A DNA stretch of 6,187 nt from Alphaproteobacteria bacterium UBA6189. GTDB taxonomy: Bacteria; Pseudomonadota; Alphaproteobacteria; Rickettsiales; UBA3002. Made by a program: the position numbers and the translations under genes. The notes beneath the pieces are model-generated. The model saw only the letters and a program-made list of their open reading frames with translations. It was not told where the DNA came from and did not search any database. Where the stretch lies: assembly GCA_002422745.1 (NCBI GenBank), contig DITH01000154.1:26170-32356 (forward strand), given 5' to 3'. Positions 1 to 6,187 of this stretch are shown piece by piece; position 1 is the stretch's first letter, and each line of letters begins with the position of its first letter.

Positions 1-605
1 CGCTCGATATGCGGATGAGCCAGGAGGGCCTGAGTGCTGCCGATATCGTGAATACGGCGGATGAGGCCGACCTCACCTATATTCTGAAAACCTATGGCGA
101 GGAGCGCGATGCACGCCGCATTGCCCGAGCGATTATCCATAGCCGGGGCATTGCACCGATCACCACTACGCGGCGGCTGGCGGAAATCGTGAGCGAAACA
201 GTGCGCGCCCATGGCGGTATGAAAATACACCCGGCGACGCGGACTTTCCAGGCACTGCGGATTGAGGTTAACCAGGAGCTGGCGGAACTGGAGGCGGGCC
301 TTAAGGCGGCGGAGCATCTGCTGAAGCCAGGCGGGCGGCTGGTGGTCATCAGCTTCCATTCGCTGGAAGACCGGATCGTTAAACAATTCATGGTCAAGCG
401 CAGTGCGGCCGGTGTCGCCGCGCAATCGCGCCATTCGCCGGCAGCGTTGCTGGCCGATGTGTCGGAAGATCATGCGACATTTACGTTAACCCCCAAACAC
501 GCGATCGCCCCCAGCGAAGAAGAGGTGACGCGGAACCCAAGAGCGCGCTCGGCGAAGCTGCGCTGTGCCACACGCACGGCGAATTCCGTCACAAAAGCGG
601 CTTAA
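1..605 (+). CDS. rsmH: 16S rRNA (cytosine(1402)-N4)-methyltransferase RsmH (MraW), 3' part
   Basis: RsmH uses S-adenosylmethionine to methylate N4 of C1402 in the ribosomal decoding centre of 16S rRNA; it is a cytoplasmic enzyme. The frame is already open at base 3, reading LDMRM, which fits the family's GPLDMRM motif; bases 1-2 (cg) suit the end of a Pro codon. About 200 codons are visible. Family hallmarks follow in order: LKTYGEERDARRIARAI, the HPATRTFQALRI block, PGGRLVVISFHSLEDRIVK, and NPRARSAKLR near the C terminus. The family is about 310 residues long, so roughly the first third, including the main SAM-binding loop, lies before the window. The ATG at base 9 is internal and not the start. 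The gene ends with TAA, 19 bases before ftsL. No frameshift or odd composition is seen. The family assignment is very secure. Confidence 0.96.
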   Translation, partial: LDMRMSQEGLSAADIVNTADEADLTYILKTYGEERDARRIARAIIHSRGIAPITTTRRLAEIVSETVRAHGGMKIHPATRTFQALRIEVNQELAELEAGLKAAEHLLKPGGRLVVISFHSLEDRIVKQFMVKRSAAGVAAQSRHSPAALLADVSEDHATFTLTPKHAIAPSEEEVTRNPRARSAKLRCATRTANSVTKAA

Positions 606-611
606 AGCCGC

Positions 612-618
612 GAGGGAG
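612..618 (+). promoter_or_regulatory. Ribosome binding site of ftsL
   Basis: GAGGGAG lies six bases before the ATG at 625, in the only non-coding gap of the window (606-624). It decides the ftsL start in favour of 625 over the upstream in-frame ATG at 565, which sits inside rsmH. Confidence 0.7.
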
Positions 619-624
619 CGCGAG

Positions 625-942
625 ATGAGTCTACGGATTACCAGCCTGGTGTGGATGGCCTGTTTTGCCATGGCGGCCTTTGGCCTGTATATGGTAAAGT
701 TCAGCGTACAGAATTTGCAGCGCGATGTTGCTGCAATGGAAGCGCAGCTCGCCGCCGAGAAAGAATCGCTGCATCTGCTGAACGCGGAGTGGGCGTACCT
801 AAACCGCCCGGAGCGTCTGCGGGCCCTGGCTGAAGCCCATCTTGAATTGGTGCCGCTCGACAGCCGTCGGATTGAAAATGTTGCGCTGATCCCTGCCATG
901 CAGGTCGACGAAAACCCCATCAGTGAAGCGGTGTACCGCTAA
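625..942 (+). CDS. ftsL: Cell division protein FtsL
   Basis: FtsL is a small bitopic membrane protein that joins FtsB and FtsQ in the divisome and helps activate the FtsW-FtsI septal synthase. The product is 105 residues, slightly shorter than the E. coli protein (about 120). A short cytoplasmic N terminus leads into one transmembrane helix (about residues 6-24), then a periplasmic coiled-coil stretch (about 28-56) and the segment AEWAYLNRPERL (54-65), which is characteristic of alphaproteobacterial FtsL. The start at 625 has a good ribosome binding site, and the resulting N terminus puts the membrane helix where expected. FtsL sequences diverge strongly, so the call rests on topology, the AEWAYLNRPERL segment, and position between rsmH and ftsI. 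The TAA stop overlaps the ATG of ftsI by one base. Confidence 0.9.
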   Translation: MSLRITSLVWMACFAMAAFGLYMVKFSVQNLQRDVAAMEAQLAAEKESLHLLNAEWAYLNRPERLRALAEAHLELVPLDSRRIENVALIPAMQVDENPISEAVYR

Positions 943-2768
943 TGCGGCATCTGCAACAGCGCAAGAGCCGTCCGGCCAGCCGGATCGTACGGGGCGAGAG
1001 CACGCAATCACGCCTTGCCGGTGAATCGCGCGTGCGGTTGACGCTGATTTCAGTGTTTTTCTCGTTGAGCTTTTTGATGCTGGCGGTACGCCTGCTCGAA
1101 GTGACGCTGGTGGGCGGCGGTGACTTGCCGTTCAAGCGGCTGGTGATGCAGCCGCATTTGCTGCTGCAGCATGAAGAGGATGTGGATGTCAGCAAGATCG
1201 GCCAGCAGGAGCGGGTGATCCGTCGCGAGGTGGTCGACCGTCAGGGCATGGTGCTGGCGACCTCGATTACCACCGCGTCACTGGTGGCAAACCCGAAAAT
1301 CATTCGCCACGAAAAAGAGGTGGCGCAAGGGCTGAGCCGGATTTTCCCGGAGGAGTCGGCGGAAGGTTTCTATGCCCGGCTGATGAAAAAACAATCGACC
1401 TTTGTGTATCTGCGCCGGCATCTGACGCCGCGCCAGCAGGAGGCGGTGAATAATCTCGGCGTGCCCGGCTTGTTTTTTGAATCCGATACCCGCCGGGTCT
1501 ATCCCTATGGCGGATTATTCGCGCATGTGCTGGGGTATGTCGGGGTCGACAACCAAGGCCTGACCGGGGTGGAAAAACAGTTCGACCCGCGGCTGGAAGA
1601 CCCGGTGCTCGACCAGCCACTGGAACTGTCGCTCGATTTGCGGGTGCAGTCGATCCTGCATGATGAATTGATGGCCGCGATGCGTGAATTCCGCGCGGTC
1701 GGCGCTACGGGCATTATTGCCGATGTACAAACCGGCGAAGTGCTGGCGATGGTGAGCCTGCCCGATTTTGATCCGCACCAGCCCGGCAAGGCCGATGCCA
1801 ATGCGCGCTTCAACCGCGGCAGCCTGGGCGTGTATGAAATGGGCTCGACCTTCAAAACCTTTACGGCGGCGGCAGCCCTCGATGCGGGTACGGTATCGCT
1901 CAATGGTGGGTACGACGCCACGCGCCCGATTCACATGGCCGGGTTTACCATTAACGATTCGCACCCCGAGAATCGCTGGCTGTCGGTGCCAGAAATCATC
2001 GCCCATTCCTCGAATATCGGTGCAGCGAAAATGGCGCTCGATCTTGGCGGCAAGCGGCAACAGGAATTCCTGCGCAAGCTCGGCATGTTCGAAGCGACGA
2101 CGGTGGAAATCCCCGAACGCGGCCGGCCGATGCTGCCGCGTCAGTGGAGCGATTTGACGACGATGACCGTTTCCTACGGGCATGGTCTGGCGGTGTCGCC
2201 GCTGCATCTGGTGCGGGCCTTCTCGGCCGTGGTTGGCGACGGCAACGTGCGGCCGCTGACCTTCGTGAAGAACCAGAAAGCAAAGCCCGCCATGGCCCAG
2301 CAGGTGATAAAGGAAAAGACGGTGAGTGAGGTGCGCGACCTGATGCGGCTGGTCGTGAAACACGGCACCGGCAAATCGGCCAATGCACCGGGCTATCAGG
2401 TGGGTGGCAAAACCGGCACGGCGGAAAAGCTAATCGATGGCCGCTACGCGAAAAACAATGCCAACGTGGCGATGTTCCTCGGCGGATTTCCCATGTCGGC
2501 ACCGAAATACAGCATTTTTGTGATGGTCGATGAGCCGAAAGGTACCAAGGCAACCCATGGGTACACGACCGGCGGATGGATAGCGGCGCCGGTGGTCGGG
2601 CGGGTGGTGCAGCGTATGGCGCCGCTGCTTGGTATGAAGCCAGATTTTGCACAGCGTGAGCCGATGGTGGATGCATTGTGGAACGATGCGGAACAGCGTG
2701 AAAAAGCGGCCGAGATTCAACGGCTGGAGCGGCTACAGCGGAGGGCGATCCATGATGTCGCTTACTGA
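942..2768 (+). CDS. ftsI: Septal peptidoglycan D,D-transpeptidase FtsI (penicillin-binding protein 3)
   Basis: FtsI is a class B penicillin-binding protein that cross-links septal peptidoglycan together with the glycosyltransferase FtsW. The product is 608 residues. A basic cytoplasmic tail (1-31) precedes a membrane anchor (about 32-54). The non-catalytic PBP dimer region runs from about residue 90 (RREVVDRQGMVLA) to about 225 and includes RRVYPYGG and HVLGYVG. The transpeptidase domain carries all three active-site motifs: S302-T-F-K305 with the acylated serine, S356-S-N358, and K490-T-G492. A charged helical-looking tail occupies residues 572-608. The ATG at 942 forms TAATG with the ftsL stop; only a weak, distant purine-rich stretch lies upstream, so reinitiation after ftsL is likely. 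A GTG at codon 31 would remove the cytoplasmic tail and is less likely. The 3' end overlaps murE by 17 bases. PBP2 is the nearest alternative, but the context argues strongly for FtsI. Confidence 0.96.
   Translation: MRHLQQRKSRPASRIVRGESTQSRLAGESRVRLTLISVFFSLSFLMLAVRLLEVTLVGGGDLPFKRLVMQPHLLLQHEEDVDVSKIGQQERVIRREVVDRQGMVLATSITTASLVANPKIIRHEKEVAQGLSRIFPEESAEGFYARLMKKQSTFVYLRRHLTPRQQEAVNNLGVPGLFFESDTRRVYPYGGLFAHVLGYVGVDNQGLTGVEKQFDPRLEDPVLDQPLELSLDLRVQSILHDELMAAMREFRAVGATGIIADVQTGEVLAMVSLPDFDPHQPGKADANARFNRGSLGVYEMGSTFKTFTAAAALDAGTVSLNGGYDATRPIHMAGFTINDSHPENRWLSVPEIIAHSSNIGAAKMALDLGGKRQQEFLRKLGMFEATTVEIPERGRPMLPRQWSDLTTMTVSYGHGLAVSPLHLVRAFSAVVGDGNVRPLTFVKNQKAKPAMAQQVIKEKTVSEVRDLMRLVVKHGTGKSANAPGYQVGGKTGTAEKLIDGRYAKNNANVAMFLGGFPMSAPKYSIFVMVDEPKGTKATHGYTTGGWIAAPVVGRVVQRMAPLLGMKPDFAQREPMVDALWNDAEQREKAAEIQRLERLQRRAIHDVAY
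2740..2745 (+). promoter_or_regulatory. Ribosome binding site of murE, inside the ftsI 3' end
   Basis: GGAGGG is a strong Shine-Dalgarno match, six bases before the ATG at 2752 and nine before the adjacent ATG at 2755. It lies within the last codons of ftsI and fixes the murE start, ruling out the longer in-frame start at 2647. Confidence 0.75.
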
Positions 2769-4206
2769 GCTGGTAGCCAAGGCGGGATTAGTCGGCGCTG
2801 CGGTCGTGGGCGATGGCGACACGCAGGTGCGCGGCATTGCCAGCGATTCGCGTGCGGTGAAGCCGGGCGATTTGTTTGTCGCGATTGCCGGACAGCAGGA
2901 TGACGGCGCGCGCTATATCGCCGATGCGCAGGCGCGTGGTGCCGTTGCTATTGCCAGCATGGGCGAGGCGCGCGGGCCGCATCTCCGGCTGGCGGAACCA
3001 CGGGTGGCGGTCGCCAAACTGGCCGCCGCATTTTATGCGCCTGCTCCACAGCATATGCTGGCGGTGACGGGCACGGACGGCAAGACCTCGACCGCGGAAT
3101 TTACCCGTCAGCTCGCGGAGAAAATGGGGCAGAAGGCGGCCTCGCTCGGCACGTTGGGCCTACGTTCGCCCGCCGCAGCGTTAAACGACGCATTCCCCGC
3201 CAATAATACCTCGCCCGAGCCGGTGCTGTTACACCGCACCTTGCAAGCGCTGGCGCAGGATGGGGTGACGCTGGCCGCGATGGAAGTATCGAGCCATGGG
3301 CTCGACCAGCGGCGGGTGGAAGGAGTCACATTTGCGGCGGCGGCCTACACCAACCTGACGCGCGACCATCTCGATTATCATGGCACGGTGGAAGCCTATG
3401 CCGATGCCAAGGCGCGGCTGTTTTCCGAACTGTTGCCCGAAGGCGCGACAGCGGTGCTGAACCACGACGATGCGCAGTATGGCCGCATCGCGGCGATCTG
3501 TCAGGCGCGCGGCATTGCGCTGAAAAGTTTCGGCCAGCATGTGGAGGCGGGCTATCGCGTGGTGCAACTCACGCCGCATCCGGGTGGAATCGACGCAGTA
3601 ATTGCGCTGGGTGCGCAGGAACATACCGTACAGCTACCGCTGTATGGCGGTTTCCAGGTGATGAATATGCTGGCGGCGATGGGGTTGCTGGCCGCCACGG
3701 GGGCTGAGGAACAACCGATGCTTGATTTGCTGCCGACGCTGAGCGGCGTGCCGGGACGGTTGGAGAAAATTGCGGAGCATCGCGACGCGCCGATTTTTGT
3801 CGATTACGCCCACACCCCGGCGGCGCTGGCGAATATTTTGCAAACGTTGCGGCCGCATACAGCGGGCCGGCTGCATGTGCTGTTCGGTTGCGGTGGCGAC
3901 CGCGATACGGGTAAGCGCCCCGAGATGGGCCGTGCCGCCATGCAATATGCGGATGTGGTGACGGTAACCGACGATAACCCGCGCAGCGAAGATCCGGCGG
4001 CGATTCGCGCCGCGATTCTGGCGGCCGCGCCGGGGGCAACTGAAATAGGTGGGCGCGACGAAGCCATTCGTCGGGCGATTGAAAAACTCCAGCCGGGCGA
4101 TGTGCTCGTGGTGGCTGGCAAGGGGCATGAGACCTCGCAAGTGATCGGCAGCAAGGCAATTCATTTCAGCGATGCTGAGCAGATCAGAGAGGCAGTCGGG
4201 CAATGA
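2752..4206 (+). CDS. murE: UDP-MurNAc-L-Ala-D-Glu:meso-diaminopimelate ligase MurE
   Basis: MurE is the cytoplasmic ATP-dependent ligase that adds the third amino acid to the peptidoglycan stem peptide. The product is 484 residues, usual for the family. The N-terminal UDP-binding domain (about 1-100) includes DSRAVKPGDLFVA. The central ATPase domain has the P-loop G107-T-D-G-K-T-S113, the substrate-binding segment N152-T-S-P155, and NLTRDHLDYHG followed by K220, matching the lysine that is carbamylated in E. coli MurE. The C-terminal domain has D408-N-P-R411, the signature for meso-DAP rather than lysine, and G456-K-G-H-E460. Two consecutive ATG codons (2752 and 2755) could both serve; 2752 is chosen because its spacing from GGAGGG is six bases. 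The P-loop has Asp109 where Asn is common in MurE. The gene overlaps ftsI by 17 bases and murF by 4 (ATGA). Confidence 0.96.
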   Translation: MMSLTELVAKAGLVGAAVVGDGDTQVRGIASDSRAVKPGDLFVAIAGQQDDGARYIADAQARGAVAIASMGEARGPHLRLAEPRVAVAKLAAAFYAPAPQHMLAVTGTDGKTSTAEFTRQLAEKMGQKAASLGTLGLRSPAAALNDAFPANNTSPEPVLLHRTLQALAQDGVTLAAMEVSSHGLDQRRVEGVTFAAAAYTNLTRDHLDYHGTVEAYADAKARLFSELLPEGATAVLNHDDAQYGRIAAICQARGIALKSFGQHVEAGYRVVQLTPHPGGIDAVIALGAQEHTVQLPLYGGFQVMNMLAAMGLLAATGAEEQPMLDLLPTLSGVPGRLEKIAEHRDAPIFVDYAHTPAALANILQTLRPHTAGRLHVLFGCGGDRDTGKRPEMGRAAMQYADVVTVTDDNPRSEDPAAIRAAILAAAPGATEIGGRDEAIRRAIEKLQPGDVLVVAGKGHETSQVIGSKAIHFSDAEQIREAVGQ

Positions 4207-5606
4207 CCACGCAATGGACCATGCAGGAAATTTTGGAAGCAACGGGCGGGGTGTGCCCCGGCCAATTCACCGCGACAAGCGTGAGCATCGATACGCGCAG
4301 TCTGGAAAAAGGCGCGCTGTTTGTGGCACTGCCCGGTGCGCAGGTGGATGGACACGAGTATGTGCGCGACGCACTGCTGAAAGGCGCTGTGGCGGCGCTG
4401 GTGAGCCATCCGGTGGAGGATGTTGCACCCAGCAAGCAGGTAGTAGTAGCGGATGTGGAAAAAGCGCTCCATGCGCTGGGCCATGCCGCACGTGCCCGCA
4501 GCCAGGCGAAATTTGTCGGCATCACGGGTAGTGTCGGTAAAACCGGCGCCAAGGAAATGCTGGCCGCGGCGCTTGCTCCGCTGGGTCGTACCTATGCCAC
4601 GAAAGGCAACCTCAACAATCATCTCGGCGTGCCACTGACGCTGGCGAACATGCCGCGCGACACGCAGTATGCGATTATCGAAATGGGGATGAACCATGCG
4701 GGCGAAACGCATCCGTTATCGATGATGGCAAAGCCCGATATCGCGCTGATTACTACGGTGGCGGCGGTGCATCTCGAGCATTTCCCGTCGGTCGAAGCGA
4801 TTGCCGACGAGAAAGCGGCCATTTTCGATGGGATGGGCGGTGCCGGTGTGGCGGTACTGAACATGGATCATGCGCATTACGCACGGTTGAAAAACCATGC
4901 TGAGGCAAAGGAGCTCGACCGCGTGCTATCGTTCGGTACCGGGAAAGAGGCCGTGTGCCGCATGACCGATTACCGCATCGAGCAGATGCAATCGGTGGTG
5001 GAGGCGGTGATCGCCGGTACCTCGCTCAGCTACCGGCTGGGCACGGTGGGCAAACATTGGGCGCTGGCGTCGGTCGCGGTGCTGGGTACGGTGGATGCGC
5101 TGGGCGTTGACCTGGCCAAAGCGGCGGCCGTGCTGGAGCATTTTACCGAGCCGAAAGGGCGCGGAAAAATCGAACGTCTCAGCGTGAAGGGCGGACAGCT
5201 GACGCTGGTGGATGACAGCTACAACGCCAGCCCGGTTTCGGTCGAAGGAGCGATCGGGAAAATCGCCGAGCTAAAGCAGGCTGCTCCGGCGCCGGTGCGC
5301 ACGCTGGTCGTGCTGGGTGATATGCTGGAGCTGGGCGAAGATTCGGAAGAAATGCATGTCGGGCTGGTACCGGCGATCATCAATAACCAGATGGATCTCG
5401 TGTTTGCAGCGGGCACGTTTATGCAGGGCATGTACGATGCCTTGCCTGAAACGATGAAGGGCGCTTATCGCCCGACCAGCCGCGAGCTAGCCCCCGTAGT
5501 GGTGGAACGGCTGAAACCGGAGGATCTGGTGCTGGTGAAAGGTTCGCGCGGCAGCCGTATGGATATCGTCGCCGAGGCTATTCGGGAGAACGCCGATGCT
5601 TTATAA
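4203..5606 (+). CDS. murF: UDP-MurNAc-tripeptide:D-alanyl-D-alanine ligase MurF
   Basis: MurF is the last cytoplasmic Mur ligase: it uses ATP to join D-Ala-D-Ala to UDP-MurNAc-tripeptide, giving the pentapeptide precursor used by MraY. The product is 467 residues, typical for MurF. The N-terminal domain has SIDTRSLEKGALFVAL. The central domain has the P-loop G109-S-V-G-K-T114 and the MurF signature G135-N-L-N-N-H-L-G-V-P144, followed by EMGMNHAGE and VHLEHFPSVEAIADEKAAIF. The C-terminal domain has D337-D-S-Y-N-A-S-P344, VVLGDMLELG and the closing VLVKGSRGSRMD. The start ATG shares four bases with the murE stop (ATGA); a purine-rich AGAGAGG (4186-4192) lies ten bases upstream and may act as its ribosome binding site. 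The 3' end overlaps mraY by 11 bases. The GNLNN and SYNA motifs separate it clearly from MurE, MurC and MurD. Confidence 0.96.
   Translation: MTTQWTMQEILEATGGVCPGQFTATSVSIDTRSLEKGALFVALPGAQVDGHEYVRDALLKGAVAALVSHPVEDVAPSKQVVVADVEKALHALGHAARARSQAKFVGITGSVGKTGAKEMLAAALAPLGRTYATKGNLNNHLGVPLTLANMPRDTQYAIIEMGMNHAGETHPLSMMAKPDIALITTVAAVHLEHFPSVEAIADEKAAIFDGMGGAGVAVLNMDHAHYARLKNHAEAKELDRVLSFGTGKEAVCRMTDYRIEQMQSVVEAVIAGTSLSYRLGTVGKHWALASVAVLGTVDALGVDLAKAAAVLEHFTEPKGRGKIERLSVKGGQLTLVDDSYNASPVSVEGAIGKIAELKQAAPAPVRTLVVLGDMLELGEDSEEMHVGLVPAIINNQMDLVFAAGTFMQGMYDALPETMKGAYRPTSRELAPVVVERLKPEDLVLVKGSRGSRMDIVAEAIRENADAL
5584..5588 (+). promoter_or_regulatory. Ribosome binding site of mraY, inside the murF 3' end
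   Basis: GGGAG lies seven bases before the ATG at 5596, within the last codons of murF. It supports the mraY start and the 11-base overlap. Confidence 0.6.
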
Positions 5607-6187
5607 TCTGCTCTATCCGCTCGCGACGGACTTCCCGGTGCTCAACGTGTTCAAGTACCTCACCTTCCGTAGTGGCGGCGCGGTGCTGACGGCGCTGGTG
5701 ATCAGCTTCATCATCGGCCCTGGGCTGATTCGCTGGCTGAAAGCCAAGCAACATGGCGGCCAACCGATTCGCGATGACGGGCCGGAATCGCATTTGCTGA
5801 CGAAAAAAGGCACGCCGACGATGGGCGGGCTGATGATGCTGTTCGCGGTGAGCGTGAGCACGCTGTTGTGGGCCGATATTGCCAACCAGTATGTGTGGAT
5901 CGCTCTGTTCGTGACCTTCGGGTATGGCGGCATCGGGTTTATGGATGATTACCTGAAAGTATCGAAGAAAAATACCAAAGGGTTGGCCGGGAAAAAGAAG
6001 CTGGCGGCGCAATTTATTATCGCCACCATTGCTGCGATGTGGATCAGCGCCATCACGCCGGAGAATTTGAACCATCACTTAGCCGTGCCGTTTTTCAAGG
6101 ATGTGCTGATTAACCTCGGCATGCTGTATGTCCCGTTCGTGATCTTCGTGCTGATTGGGGCGAGCAACGCGGTAAACCTGACCGATG
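5596..6187 (+). CDS. mraY: Phospho-N-acetylmuramoyl-pentapeptide transferase MraY, 5' part
   Basis: MraY is the integral inner-membrane enzyme that transfers phospho-MurNAc-pentapeptide from UDP to undecaprenyl phosphate, making lipid I. The frame stays open to the window edge: 197 complete codons and one base, a little over half of the usual 360 or so residues. Predicted membrane helices lie at about 28-48, 75-93, 98-116, 135-153 and 168-189. Visible motifs are K71-G-T-P-T-M-G-G78; D117-D-Y-L-K121, containing the aspartate pair of the Mg-dependent active site; a basic loop, KKNTKGLAGKKK; and the start of NAVNLTD at 191-197. The third catalytic Asp and the later HHH motif would lie beyond the window. 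The N terminus MLYNLLYPL is typical. WecA is related, but position after murF and the PTMGG and NAVNLTD motifs favour MraY. Translation is probably coupled to murF through the 11-base overlap. Confidence 0.96.
   Translation, partial: MLYNLLYPLATDFPVLNVFKYLTFRSGGAVLTALVISFIIGPGLIRWLKAKQHGGQPIRDDGPESHLLTKKGTPTMGGLMMLFAVSVSTLLWADIANQYVWIALFVTFGYGGIGFMDDYLKVSKKNTKGLAGKKKLAAQFIIATIAAMWISAITPENLNHHLAVPFFKDVLINLGMLYVPFVIFVLIGASNAVNLTD

Noticed and set aside
565..624. Upstream in-frame start for FtsL inside rsmH
   Set aside because: It would add a basic 20-residue extension; the ATG at 625 has a good ribosome binding site and gives a normal FtsL topology.
606..624. Possible promoter or terminator between rsmH and ftsL
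   Set aside because: Nineteen bases is too short for a promoter, and there is no hairpin with a T-run; only the ftsL ribosome binding site is supported.
1515..2363. Long antisense open frame (282 codons) opposite ftsI
   Set aside because: It lies wholly within ftsI, whose motifs are intact. The translation is rich in His, Arg and Gln with no recognisable domain, as expected from the reverse strand of a GC-rich gene.
1996..2676. Antisense open frame of 226 codons opposite the ftsI 3' half
   Set aside because: The Pro/Arg/Ser/Cys-rich translation has no domain; it is a shadow of ftsI.
2647..2751. Upstream in-frame start giving MurE 35 extra residues
   Set aside because: The extension lies in the ftsI tail, does not resemble a MurE N terminus, and the GGAGGG at 2740-2745 points to the ATG pair at 2752/2755.
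3569..4242. Antisense open frames (about 200 codons each) opposite murE
   Set aside because: Two overlapping frames in the same place, both with low-complexity Arg/Pro/His-rich products, are by-products of codon bias in murE.
4161..4712. Antisense open frame of 183 codons opposite the murE-murF junction
   Set aside because: It overlaps confirmed coding sequence of both genes and has no recognisable family or own ribosome binding site.
5578..6078. Antisense open frame of 166 codons opposite mraY
   Set aside because: It opposes the start and first half of mraY, a strongly conserved membrane protein; the product is a His/Arg/Gln-rich shadow.
1..6187. Search for a hidden system: CRISPR arrays, tRNAs, insertion sequences, tandem repeats, riboswitches
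   Set aside because: Coding sequence fills the window nearly end to end with standard dcw genes, and no repeat arrays, inverted terminal repeats or RNA-like folds were noticed by eye.

Overview
This window is a segment of the division and cell wall (dcw) gene cluster of a Gram-negative bacterium, most likely an alphaproteobacterium. The order rsmH-ftsL-ftsI-murE-murF-mraY, all on the + strand, is the classic dcw order. The alphaproteobacterial assignment is an inference from protein style: the short FtsL with its AEWAYLNRPERL segment and the overall character of FtsI and MurF. The MurE DNPR motif predicts meso-diaminopimelate peptidoglycan, as in Gram-negatives. I cannot name a genus. The DNA is GC-rich, with GC-biased third codon positions, which explains the many long antisense open frames.

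Layout: 1-605 is the 3' part of rsmH (16S rRNA methyltransferase), whose start lies before the window. 625-942 is ftsL. 942-2768 is ftsI, the septal transpeptidase PBP3. 2752-4206 is murE and 4203-5606 is murF, both Mur ligases. 5596-6187 is the 5' part of mraY, which runs off the right edge. Only about 19 bases (606-624) are non-coding. The other four junctions overlap by 1, 17, 4 and 11 bases, so the genes are almost certainly one transcript with translational coupling. I see no promoter, terminator, RNA gene, repeat, mobile element or CRISPR array.

Together the genes link precursor synthesis to septum building. MurE and MurF add meso-DAP and D-Ala-D-Ala to the UDP-MurNAc peptide in the cytoplasm. 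MraY moves the finished phospho-MurNAc-pentapeptide onto undecaprenyl phosphate to make lipid I. FtsL (part of FtsQLB) and FtsI act at the division site, where FtsI cross-links septal peptidoglycan. RsmH is a ribosome modification enzyme that is a standard cluster passenger.

This is a conserved housekeeping region. I found no sign of a new biological system; the findings below are modest points about start sites, coupling and motif variants.
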